64,000 bases of DNA from Zygnema cylindricum (Eukaryota; Streptophyta; Zygnematophyceae; Zygnematales; Zygnemataceae). The notes beneath the pieces were generated by a model that ran no database searches, was not told the DNA's origin, and saw nothing but the letters and a program-made list of their open reading frames with translations. The DNA lies in assembly GCA_037447655.1 (NCBI GenBank), contig JBBHKE010001501.1, forward strand, positions 61,001 through 125,000. The letters are read 5' to 3'. Shown here one piece after another: positions 1 to 10,835 of the stretch. Position numbers and translations under genes: made by a program. Position 1 is the first letter of the stretch. Each line of letters starts with the position of its first letter.

Positions 1-379
1 ATATCATCCCCCATTTCTCTTGAGTATGAGTTGGGGACATTCCGATTTCCCTCATTACCAAAAACAATAGCTACACACTCGACCACCTGCCAAAGGGGAG
101 AAAACCGACAACATTTATTGGAATTTTTAGATTAAACGCAACAATGACAAAACAATAGACTTTTATACAGCAGGGTTGGTTAGAAAGCGGTTTACATAAA
201 ATAATGGGATAGATTACGTGGAAAAGTTTCCTCAAGTTGTCAAGTTCACCTATGTAAGAGCACTCCACACACTCGTGGCGAACCTTTGTATGAAGTGTTA
301 ATATATAAATGTAACGGCCGCCTTTTTCGAAAGTGAGATTGTGGTGGAATTTTATATGCAACAACCAAAGGTTTGGGAG

Positions 380-1420
380 TATCAAAGGAATTCTAACAAG
401 TTTTGTAAATTGTCAAAAACACTTTATAGACTAAAGCAATCCCCATATCTTAGAATTTGAAAACATATAATCTATTTCAGAGCGAAGGGTTGACCACTAA
501 GTATAATATGATGAGAAAATTAACAGTGTTATTGTTATATATGTGGATGACCTGAGGATTACAATGGAGTCCTAAAAAGATAATACTAAGATAAAGAATA
601 TGTTATCTTATCCATTATAAATAAATAACCTAAGAGAACTCAAATACATTCTCAAAGTCAAAGTCATTTCAAACAAAAAAGATAAGATAATCTAACTATT
701 ATAATAAAAATACATTTGTGACTTACCTTATCTTGGTTGCAAGATGTGAATATGATCTCTTGTTCACTCGAATTAAAAGAGAAGGTCATCAAGGAGCTAG
801 GGGAACACCAAGACGATCCCATTGAGGCCCTCTATTTGCCATGAACTACACTAGGTCAAATATCCCCTCGGCCGTCCCAATTTGACCAAGTACCTACATC
901 TACCAGGAAAAAAACATTGGTCAATAGTCAAAAGAGTTTTGAGATAACTGAAAGGAATAATCAATTGCCCTCTAACATTAAGCAGAAAACATGACTATGT
1001 TGAGATCTGTGCATTTATCGACATTGAATAGGGAAAAGATTTGACCCTTAGAAAGTCAACAACAAGGTAATTGTTGAAAGTGGGCAAGGAAAGCGTGAGT
1101 TAAACTCAAACTCCAAAAAAAATCTCATTTTCCACAATTGAAGCCAAATCCATGACAAATATTGTTATATTCAAAGATATTTTATGGTTGAAGGGATTCC
1201 GCGATAAAATCGGCATTACACAAACAAAAAATAATGCTTTTGGAAACCAACCACAACTGCCTCACTCTAATCAAGAACCCAAATAAACATGCTAAAAATC
1301 AATACATCGTTATGAGGTATTAATTCATTAGGAATACTACAAAATAGGAAGCGGTGGTGTTTCAATACATGTTAGACAAAGACAACGCCGTGAATATGTT
1401 CATATACGTTGAAAGGACTA
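380..1420 (+). pseudogene. Degenerate copia reverse transcriptase/RNase H remnant
   Basis: This is a heavily decayed Ty1/copia pol fragment, recognisable only when several frames with stops are read together. Near 415-450 the translation resembles the copia RT block KSLYGLKQSP (here KTLYRLKQSP). Near 530-555 it reads VIVIYVDDL, the RT catalytic box. Near 950-1000 and 1125-1200 it resembles the RNase H region (FSTIEAKS, then ILWLKGF). Near 1235-1300 it resembles the C-terminal KNP..HAK..YI motif. Order and spacing match copia RT to RNase H. No LTRs were found around it. It is unrelated in detail to the 29.5-36.0 kb copia copy and much more decayed. The function is lost. Confidence 0.6.
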
Positions 1421-2774
1421 ACATATAAGTTTTATGTGCGTGTAAATCTAGTTTTAAGGAAAAGAGGTTTATTAAAGATGAAGGTACTTATAAAACGACG
1501 AAGAAGAAAAAACAAAAAACGGTCAGAAATGAGGCCACAGTCAGCCAAAATTACTTATTTTATTTATGAACCAAGTCTTGCAACAAAACCACCGTTGTTG
1601 CCTAAGGAGAACATTGGGGGTTTATCTACAAACCTCTCTGGTTATATGTTCGAGAATGAATTGGCATATAGATTGGTGAACCGCCCTCAAACTTTGTAAG
1701 GCGCGTATAAACCTTAAGTGTTTGTTACACAACGGCGCATGCAGTTTGCAATTTGGACAAAACAATTTTATACAAGTGTCTAGTTAATTGGGAACAGTCT
1801 TGCACGTTATCGTGGCACTTATAGTGAGCAACGTCTGTCAATTTCAGTATTTAGCAATCTAGTAAGGACGAGACTTCGAAGGGACAACAAAACTCGCCTT
1901 TGTGGAAGTGATGTCAAATTTGAATATTTGTTACGTGTGGAATACAACAAATTTCACACGCGCCTTTGGGAATTTACAAAGCGAGACTGCGGATTACTTT
2001 TAATTATCGTTTGTGGTCAAAGTCTTAGTCAAAAAGAAAGAGATATCGTTGCAGAGTCGAGTGGGGTTTCAATTTTAGTGTGACTTTGGACGACTCTCCC
2101 GATTCGATATTACCTCGATTTTTATCACACAAGAAATTGTCGCTTATCAAGTTGATCCATAATCTTGAGGGGAAACACTAATAGTGGTGTAGGCACAGTT
2201 TGCAACCGTCCCCCATGATGCATTATGCAAGGTGTGGCAAATTAGTCAACGTGGCATTTGGTCTTTTGATCGCCATTTGGGTGTTGTCTGTGCATTTGCT
2301 TAAATATGCAAAATAAGCATAGGAAAGCATCATTCATAGACAAAGAGATAACGAATTGTAAAGGCATAGCAATCGAAAGTTATATGACGGAAGCGTGAAG
2401 CCATGGCGGAAAGGTCTAAAGTTAGTGACGTCGACGTTGTTACAATTGAGCATGGAATCACAATGTCACAAATCCAAAACATTCCATGTCACAAAAATTA
2501 AACACAATACGGTTTGGGAACATACATTTGTAGACATCTTCAACCGTCGTAGGCTTTATGGATGTCTACAGCTGTCACAGAATTAAAGTAAGGAAAGATT
2601 AAGTAACTACTTATATTTCGAACACTAGAACACTCGGGAAAATAGTAAGGAAAATCTTCAACAAATTCCAAAGTTGCATTTCATAGTTTCAATTACATGG
2701 GTACATAGCTTAAGGTTATTTTGGCCTTCATTAGATTTGAGGTATCGAACTTGCGGCTCTTGGTTGTAGGAGGA
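1421..2774. other. No recognisable gene (intergenic)
   Basis: Only short open frames occur here (longest under 100 codons), without recognisable motifs or splice structure. It may contain the 3' part of the decayed copia element, but no LTR boundary could be fixed. Confidence 0.4.
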
Positions 2775-2867
2775 TACTGGAGGTACGATACTGTACCTCC
2801 AGTACTATATACCCTTCTCATTTGAAATATCGAATCTAATATTGCGCTCGATTTTGTAGCGCAATAT
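2775..2867. repeat. Two adjacent perfect short hairpins
   Basis: Positions 2775-2786 (TACTGGAGGTAC) and 2793-2804 are perfect 12-bp inverted arms with a 6-base loop. Positions 2839-2848 (ATATTGCGCT) and 2858-2867 are 10-bp arms with a 9-base loop. No transposon ends or terminator context could be identified. Confidence 0.6.
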
Positions 2868-2965
2868 AGATTTCCATGGGACGCGATACCATACATGATG
2901 AGTAAGTTGCGCATCTTTATCGTGGAAAATTCGATACCTAAAGGTGAGTGCAGACAAACATAAAG

Positions 2966-3611
2966 CAGAGGTCGCAAAAGGTCAACCGAAACCGTGACCG
3001 ACCGTTAACCGACCGCCCGCGCCGGATCCGGAACGGATTCGGTTGCCAAATTTTGGGGGTCGGGCAGTTACGGTCGGTTGATTCACCAGGAAAAAAAAAA
3101 CGGTCGGTTACGGTCGGTCAACCAATAAACCAAAAAAAATGAAAATTTTGTACTATCCCTATAATCCAACATTCTTGTACTTTGTACTCTTTGGCATCGT
3201 GGAAGTACGTGGCATCGTGGAAGTACCTGACATCATGATTAGCGTCGCAAGTCTGACACGGTACTGTAGTAAGCTATTTATTTCGCTAATCAAAGGGAAC
3301 GCGACAAAGCGTCGCAAATCTGACACAGTAGTAACACTATTCATTTCGCAAATCTTAGGGAACGCGACAAATCGTAATTATTGGCTTATTCCGTCGTACA
3401 TTGATTAATTTTGTACTTTTTCGGTTACGGGCGGCCACGGTTAGTCGCGAAAAATCAAGATTCGGTTAACTTTTATTTTCGTAAACGACGGTCGGTTAAT
3501 GGTTAACAATTTTGGAGCGTGACAAAACTCGGTCGGGCGTCGGTTACTCAAATTTTGAAAAAAAAAACGGTCGGTTTCGGGTATGAAATTTTTTGACTTT
3601 TGCGACCTCTG
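2966..3611. mobile_element. hAT-like non-autonomous element (MITE)
   Basis: The left end CAGAGGTCGCAAAAGGTCAA (2966-2985) is mirrored at the right end, where the reverse complement of 3597-3611 begins CAGAGGTCGCAAAAG. Subterminal GGTCGGTTACGGTCGG motifs occur at both sides in inverted orientation. CAG-type ends suit the hAT superfamily. The flanking 8-mers (acataaag and accgtgag) agree at only 4 of 8 positions, so a target duplication is not convincing. There is no transposase. Two internal tandem duplications lie near 3190-3370. Confidence 0.5.
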
Positions 3612-3973
3612 ACCGTGAGGGGTCCCGATATATCGCTCCGAGACCAACAAATTCGTTATCGGCGATAAAGTAGAAAAAAGTATAGTACGCTATATAGAAG
3701 TACTTTATAATATATTGTAGTATTTTTTTAACTGTTTATAGTGTGGCATGCCACGCATGACAATCTGTTCCGTACCCTATATATCGTGAGTTTAGTACGG
3801 ACATCTATCTGTATAACTGTACGGAAAACCATACAATTATTGCCGATAGTTATCGGTACTGCTGTTATCACGATAAAAAACCGATGGCACTAACTTAGAT
3901 CCCACAAAGGGTGTTGTAAGCCAAAAAATGGGACATATCCGTTATCGGCAAAACCCTACCGATGCACAACACT
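3612..3973. repeat. Dispersed repeat, right end AGTGTTGTGCATCGG
   Basis: The segment is clearly related to 61153-61400: both contain CCGATATATCG, GAGACCAACAAATTC, TATCGGCGATAA and the CATGCCACG block in the same order. The reverse complement of the right end (3959-3973) reads AGTGTTGTGCATCGG and pairs with the left end AGTGTTGTGTATCGG at 61153. The two copies therefore show opposite ends of one family, probably hAT-like by the AGTGTTG terminus. It is non-coding. Confidence 0.5.
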
Positions 3974-4024
3974 TTGGTGTATGATATTCCAACATTGATG
4001 TTATGGAAGAACGCATGGCATTTA

Positions 4025-4745
4025 GGGTAAACCTCCATCAGGCGAAAAGTGGGGTTCATTACTGGAAAAAGTGCATTTCCGTACAGATCCAGCTCATTTT
4101 CGTACTGGGCCGTACTGTTTTTTTTTTATATAAAACATGATTACTAGAGATTCGTCAAGATTCTCCAAACTTTTGGGAGACAACGTCGACCGTCCGATTA
4201 TGTGTTTTCGAAGCAAACGGTCACTTCGTCCAGTGATTAGCTTGTCTTCTCAAGGAGGAGACTAGCCAATCACCGGACGTGTAAAATGTTTATGCGTGGG
4301 AAAGGTCACGTAGAGGCCGCGCGCCTTCGGGACATTTGCCACGCGCCTTCGAACAAGCGGTAATCAAATCCAACGAAAACCACCAAAAAAAATATTTGTT
4401 GAAGAATGTGTCATGACGCCTCCTCCACGATCCGCTGACATCCGGAATTTGCGGCGCCACGACGAAACACGAACGACAACTACAAAAACTACAAAACACG
4501 AACGTACAAATTGTACATCCACGTAATTTAATTTTGCGGCTGGATGTACGGATACAAGTTCAGACATTGTGCTTTTGGAATCTTTGACTGCTCGCCGTCA
4601 TAGAAACTTACGTGCATCCAATCGAAAGAAAGCACGCACGCGATAGATTCCATTGCTGACACGACCTGATGGAGAAGTGAACGAAGTATTACTGCCAGTA
4701 AACGTTTTCGTAGGATTACTGTCGGCGCCTGATGGAGAAGCGGCC
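4025..4745. mobile_element. PIF/Harbinger-type MITE, copy 1
   Basis: A 721-bp element is flanked by the 3-bp direct repeat TTA (4022-4024 and 4746-4748). The left end GGGTAAACCTCCATCAGGCG and the right end (reverse complement GGCCGCTTCTCCATCAGGCG) are imperfect inverted repeats. Two other copies lie at 17008-17661 and 63095-63846 with TAA and TTA flanks. A TWA target duplication with GG-starting ends is the Harbinger/Tourist hallmark. It has no transposase and only short open frames. Confidence 0.8.
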
Positions 4746-4748
4746 TTA

Positions 4749-5655
4749 GTTCGGTTTTGTACGAATACTCGCACTGAATTCAACGGCAAATCTCCGCACA
4801 ATTGCCAGCCCCGCAACATTTTTCTGTTTTCTTTTTATATTTTCAACAATTGACTGAAACATTCATTAAGAGGCAAGAAACCTATTTGGCCTAATGCAGT
4901 TGTAGAGGAAATACAGTGGTGTTTTGACCATTTTTCCACGTAAGTTTACCTACCATGTGCAATAACCTAGTTTCGGTCTATTTATACAAGAAAAAAAACT
5001 TTTTCGAAATTTAAACTGTGCAAAATACTGTTTTAAATTATAAGGAATAATGTTCAAAACTTGAAAACATCAGATCCTAAAAGTAAACATATTTAAATTT
5101 AAAAATTTGGCATTTCATAACCATCTCCACGAGAAAATATTTGACGCACATTCATACGAGATAATTAAATACTTACAAATATTTTTTACCTATTCATAAT
5201 TATACTTACTAGATGCATATGTCAAGAATGATATAAGAAAGATCTCTAACCACAAAAAAACATTGCTGTAACTATATAATCATCCAATCAGAACATGACA
5301 AATTGAGCATGCTTGTAAAAGTATTTAGAAAATATGCGTCACCTATGGAGACTTGTCTTCTCCAAAATTTGTGCATAATTTTCTTATACAAATATACATC
5401 GTAATTATTTAAAAATCTACTACGAACACTCCGAAAAAAATATCAAATACTCTGCGGAGACTCAAGAAACACAAATAATGACTAACAAGATCCTCAATAT
5501 ACTCACAAGAAGAAATTTAAAAATCACATGAATAGTACAAACCGGGATTACGACTCCCGAAAGTGTAACTATTAAAACTAAATACAATACTACAAACAGT
5601 ACACTACAAACATTATCCTCTACAATCCCTTCAAAAAGTCGATGCTAATTTCTCT
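4749..5655. other. AT-rich intergenic region, downstream of the dehydrogenase
   Basis: No coding signal or repeat boundary was recognised. The part next to 5656 should hold the 3' UTR and polyadenylation signals of the minus-strand dehydrogenase gene. No single polyadenylation signal stands out. Confidence 0.4.
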
Positions 5656-8600
5656 TCAAGACTTGTACAACTCGCGGGAAATAATAACTCGCATAATTTC
5701 GTTGGTTCCTTCAAGAATTGTGTGAACCCTCAAATCTCGAACGTATCTCTCAATCTTTCCCTCCCATTCACCCACACCTCGTCAGTACAAAAACCAGAAA
5801 CTTTTTTCAATATTCGATGGTTTTGAATAAACTAACTTTTGCTTCCAAAAATTAAGTAAATTGACATATTTTTCCCAAACGAAAGTTGAAGCAAAATGAA
5901 AGCTTTAACTTCAAGGTATAATATCAACTCAAAACAACCAAGGACTGAGGGAAAATTAAAAGACTACAAAATAATCTATTGTATTTTGATTATAAAACTG
6001 TATATTGAAAAAGAAGGATCAAAGGAAATTTCCGGATGAAACGTTAAAAAAACGTCGAAAAAACTTCAAAAAAAATTCATTCAAATCGTTCGTTTTTTAT
6101 TGGTACGTCTTAATGCTAATAACGGGGGACATTAATTGTTTGAAAACTTGAGGAATACGTTGAGCCAAAATAGTTAGATCCACAACAAAAATGGTGGATA
6201 CCATTCTTCGAGAGAGGGAGGGAGGGAGACTCACAGGGAAGTCCTTGAGATAACCGTATCCTCCGAAAAGTTGGAGTGCCTGATTGGCAACATCATAACA
6301 GGTGTCGGTGGCAAACCTGAGAATGGGACGGGAGGGAGGAGTCAGAGAAACTGAACAAGGGAGAGAGTGAAAGGGAGGGAGAGATGAAGGTGGCATGCCA
6401 GGGACAGCAGAAGGGGAGTAATTGGAGAAGAGAAAGAGAGAGAGAGGAGAGAACGAAGAGGGCAAAAGCATAGTATGAGTTGTGGGAGAGAGCGATAGAG
6501 GTACGGGTAAAAGACGAGGACAGCAAAGGAGCCTTTCCATGAAGGGAAAGCGAGGGGCGAGGGAGGGGAGGGGAAGGGGGAGATGGAGAGAGAGGCAGAG
6601 ACAGAGGCAGAGGCAGAAACAGAGGTAATGACAGGGACAGAGACAGGGACAGGGACATGACAGCGACGGAGACAGAGACAGAGGCAGGCAGAGCCAGAGA
6701 CAGGGACAGAAAGAGACAGATAAAGAGACGGAGCGGGAGACGAAGAGGGAGATAAAGAGGGAGACGAAGAGAGGGATGAAGAGGGGGACGGAGAGGGAAA
6801 GGGAGAGGGAGACAAAGAAGGAAACGAAGAGGGAGACGAAGAGGGAGACGTAGAGGGAGACGGAGAGGGAGAGAGAAACGGAGCGGGAGAGGGAGACGGA
6901 GACAGGGAGGGAGACGGAGACAGGAAGGGAGAGGGAGAGGGAGCAGGAGACGGAGTGGGAGAGGGGGATGGAAGCGAAGAGGGAGAGGAAGAAGGAGAGG
7001 GTGAGAGAGAGGGAGAAGGGAGCAAGGACGGGGACGGAGACAGGGACAGGGACGAGACAGAGATGGAGACGGAGACAGAGATGAAGACTGAGATGGCGAC
7101 GGAGAAGGAAACAGAGACGGCGACGGCGCCCAAGACAGGGACAGGGACAGGGACAGGGACTGGGACTTTGAGAGTGTCAGAAACAGAGACAGAGACAGAG
7201 AGTGACAGTGACAGAGAGGGAGAAAAAGACTGTGACAACGACAGAGACAGACAGTGACAACGACAGCGACAGAGACAGAAACAGTGACAGTGACAGAAAC
7301 AGACACGAAAAAAGTCACAGAGACAGAGACAGAGACAGTGACAGAGCGCCTCGCCAACCTTTTTGCCATGGCTGACCAGACTGTGGTTCCCGGCAGTCCT
7401 CCATCGAGCTGCATCGCCGCCTCTCTCACTATCAGTCTCGAGGCTGCAACTCCCGTCGCCATGTCCGCGAGCCGGAACTTGGTGTTTTGGAAATCTGCAA
7501 TGGCCGATCCAAACTGCACACAAAGATTCTTCAGGTTTAGAAACACATTTTATCTCTTGACTCTTTGTTTTCTTCGTATTATTGTGTATAAAACAATAAA
7601 TATAAAAAAGCACGTTTTAATCAAATGTGGGTCGATTTGATGCTTTATTTGCGGGTATGGTTCAGTGGTAGAATTCCTCCTTGCCAAGGAGCAAATGTTA
7701 AAAACACAGGTTCTACAGGGTTAGGAACGTAAGTTCTACGCAGATTTTTCAGGTTGAGAAACGCAAATAATTCTACAGGTTTAGTCCTTTACACAGTCTA
7801 CCGCAGTGCCACGGTTAGTGTGGATTTGAAGGGGACAAGATGAGGATGAAAGAGACAGGTTTCACAAAAAATGCCTGTGAATGCGAAAGAATACAGACAA
7901 CATGGGTTGTTTTACGAGTTTAAAACTGGGGGCAGGTTATGATTAAATAGTGAGGATCAAACTGAATGATATTGATAACTCATTGTACACAATTCGCATT
8001 TAGATTGAACACCATATCTTGTGTGGCTTCATACCGAAAACAACACAGGTTATGAGAACAAGTGTGGAGTTCAAAAAAACACAGAGTTTAAAGTGAAACA
8101 CTGCGTTTTTTCAGCAAACATAAAATAGGTTTATCTAAATAAAACAGGTTTTCAAGTACTGTGGACTTTAACCCGTATACAGAACATGTTACCTATAGTA
8201 GTAAATTTTAACAGTGATGTTTCATATTTTTGCGAAATGGGGCTCATCCACATAATGCGAACTAGTATTTAACAAACAAAAAGAAAGGGAAGGAGTCAAA
8301 TAGAGAGGAGGAAAAATCATTATACCTGTTTTCGATCCTTCACATATTCCAAAGTTCGGTCAACGCAGAATTGACCACCTCCAACACTGTACCCATTTAA
8401 CCCCGCTTTTTTGTAAATGAGCTCATATAAACAAACAAGCCTTAACAACAAAATCTAATCTACATTCAAAAGTGAAAAAGTACAAGTTATAAGCATGAAA
8501 AAAGCTTTTCGGGTTCACATGGAAACCCAAAGACGATATCCAACAAAAACAACTTACATAAGAAACACAATCCCAAAAATGCCAAAATCTGATGAATTTT

Positions 8601-10754
8601 AATGCGAATGTCTAATTCTACTTATATGGCTTAAAAAGTACTTCTGAACTCAAAAAGTAATAAACTTCAAAGGGAAAGGGTAAAGAATTTACCTGCAAGC
8701 ACTAATATTGATTCTTCCTCCATCAAGACCGGCCATGGCTATTCGAAAACCTTCTCCCGAAGATCCAATGAGGTTTTCCGAAGGAACTCGCACATCGTCT
8801 AAGATCACCTATTCAATTTAAAAGAGCAAAAAAAAAAAAAAAAAAAACCATTGTCACCATTGACCAATGTCCGTAATTTTTTTTTTTTTTTAATTTTCAA
8901 TATCAAAAACTGACCGACTCGAATAGAAAAATTTCACATCGATGTTCCAAGATCCATGTCTCCTCTTCCCTGTGTTGGGTATTTTTTAGTGATTCAGTTT
9001 ACTCGTTTTCCTAATCTAAGTGAGGTAGTTACATGGGTCTTTACTTATAAGGGTCTCCCTCTCTCCCTTTCCTCTTCTACCGTCCTTCCCTCCCACTCAA
9101 CCCTCCCCTCTCCCATTCTCACTCTATCTCTGCATTTCCTTTTGTTGAATTTAAATCCCTGCGAGAAATATTCACTGAAATTGGCATGGCTCACAAAAAT
9201 TCAATAAAATCCTTTTCGTACACAACACATACATTCATATTGACTTTAATATTTGGAGAAAAAATATGCGTGGACAAACAAACATTTCAACAACATCCTT
9301 CTTCTGTCCATTTCACACTTCAGGTTTTCACAGGCTCAAAAAAAAAAAAATTATCAGTGAAACAACTTAAAGATGCCTTTAATAGTAAATACGGTTTGGT
9401 AAAAATATCATCGTTAACTCCCAAACCAAAAGTCATTTTTAGTTTTTCTTTAAGGTGACCAACTGAACAGTTTTACTTTGCAATCCTAATGTTGCGATTA
9501 AAAAAAAAAAAAAAATCAAGAGAAAAACGACTTCGAGTGCGACAAAAAAGTTTTGGCAATGGATGGCGTTCTCTCCTTCCTAATGTAGCAATTAAACCCA
9601 ACTATAAGTATTTCTTTTCCTTCTGTACTTTCAAATAAACACAGGGGAAAAAAAAAAAGCATGCACTAAAATAACTTTACCGAAGCTGTTGGTTGGGAAT
9701 TCCACCCCAATTTTTTTTCTTGTTTTCCAAAAGAAAGGCCCGGCATTTCCTATTGAACCCACTCAGGAAAAAAGTTAAAGAACATATACAAACACACATC
9801 TAGTCTATTGCAAGATTAAATAAAACAACAAATATACAACAGTATGATTGAAAACCTCAACCAAAAACAAATCACATCTAATTTTTTAACGAAATCGACG
9901 ACGGAAAACGTTTTGTTCGTACGTATGAATCAAAAGAAACAAAAAACCTCAGAAAAAAGAATGTTTGAAGACATCTTAAAAACATTCAAAACAATTCTTT
10001 TGTCTGAAAATAAAAACAGTGTATGTACCAATGTACGTTTCCTCAACCTTTTTAGAACAAACTTACTGAAAATTTACCCTCCCCCAAAACAAAAAAAAAG
10101 CACATACACACTAATTTAAGAGCAGATTGTGTCCCGTATACCCAAAACAATAATGTTGTTAAACTAGTCAATCTTGAGAATACTTATATCAAACGTACCC
10201 AAATACATCCAAAAATATCAATGCTTTCTTTCCCCACACGAAATCTTTCTCTACTAACATTTATTCAAAAAAATAAACATTTTCTTTCTAAAGAGTTTTA
10301 AGGGAAATTTCTTACCTTCTCTACTAGGAAACACGAAATTCCACGGGGTCCACTCCCTCCTGTACGAGCCATAACAAGGTATAAATCGCTTGACCCTCCT
10401 CCACTAATAAAAGCCTGTCCCATTTCTCCCTTCTTAAGTTTTGATTAAAAGAAACAGTAATATGGGAATAATGACTGGTAACTAAAGATTTTCGAATAGC
10501 GGTATTTATCGAACATTTTTGAACAGAGGTATTTATCGAACATTTTTTAATAGAGGTATTAATCGAGTTAGTTAAACAAACTAGTGTAAAGACATGATAG
10601 ATTAGTTACTTAGGATCGATTGTAATTGACTTCAACAGAAAAACTGGTATTCCACATAATAAAGGGTTCCAAATGAGCAGATTTAAAAATTCGATAAGAG
10701 AGGGAGGAGGGGAAGAGGGAGAGGGGCAGGGGGAGAGGAAGGGAGGCGGGGAAA

Positions 10755-10835
<81 letters not shown>

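Noticed and set aside
6293-7613. Open frames of over 400 codons on the minus strand
   Set aside because: They are low-complexity Ser/Pro/Leu translations of the purine satellite in dehydrogenase intron 11. Only short stretches inside real exons (7359-7513 and 6235-6316) are coding.
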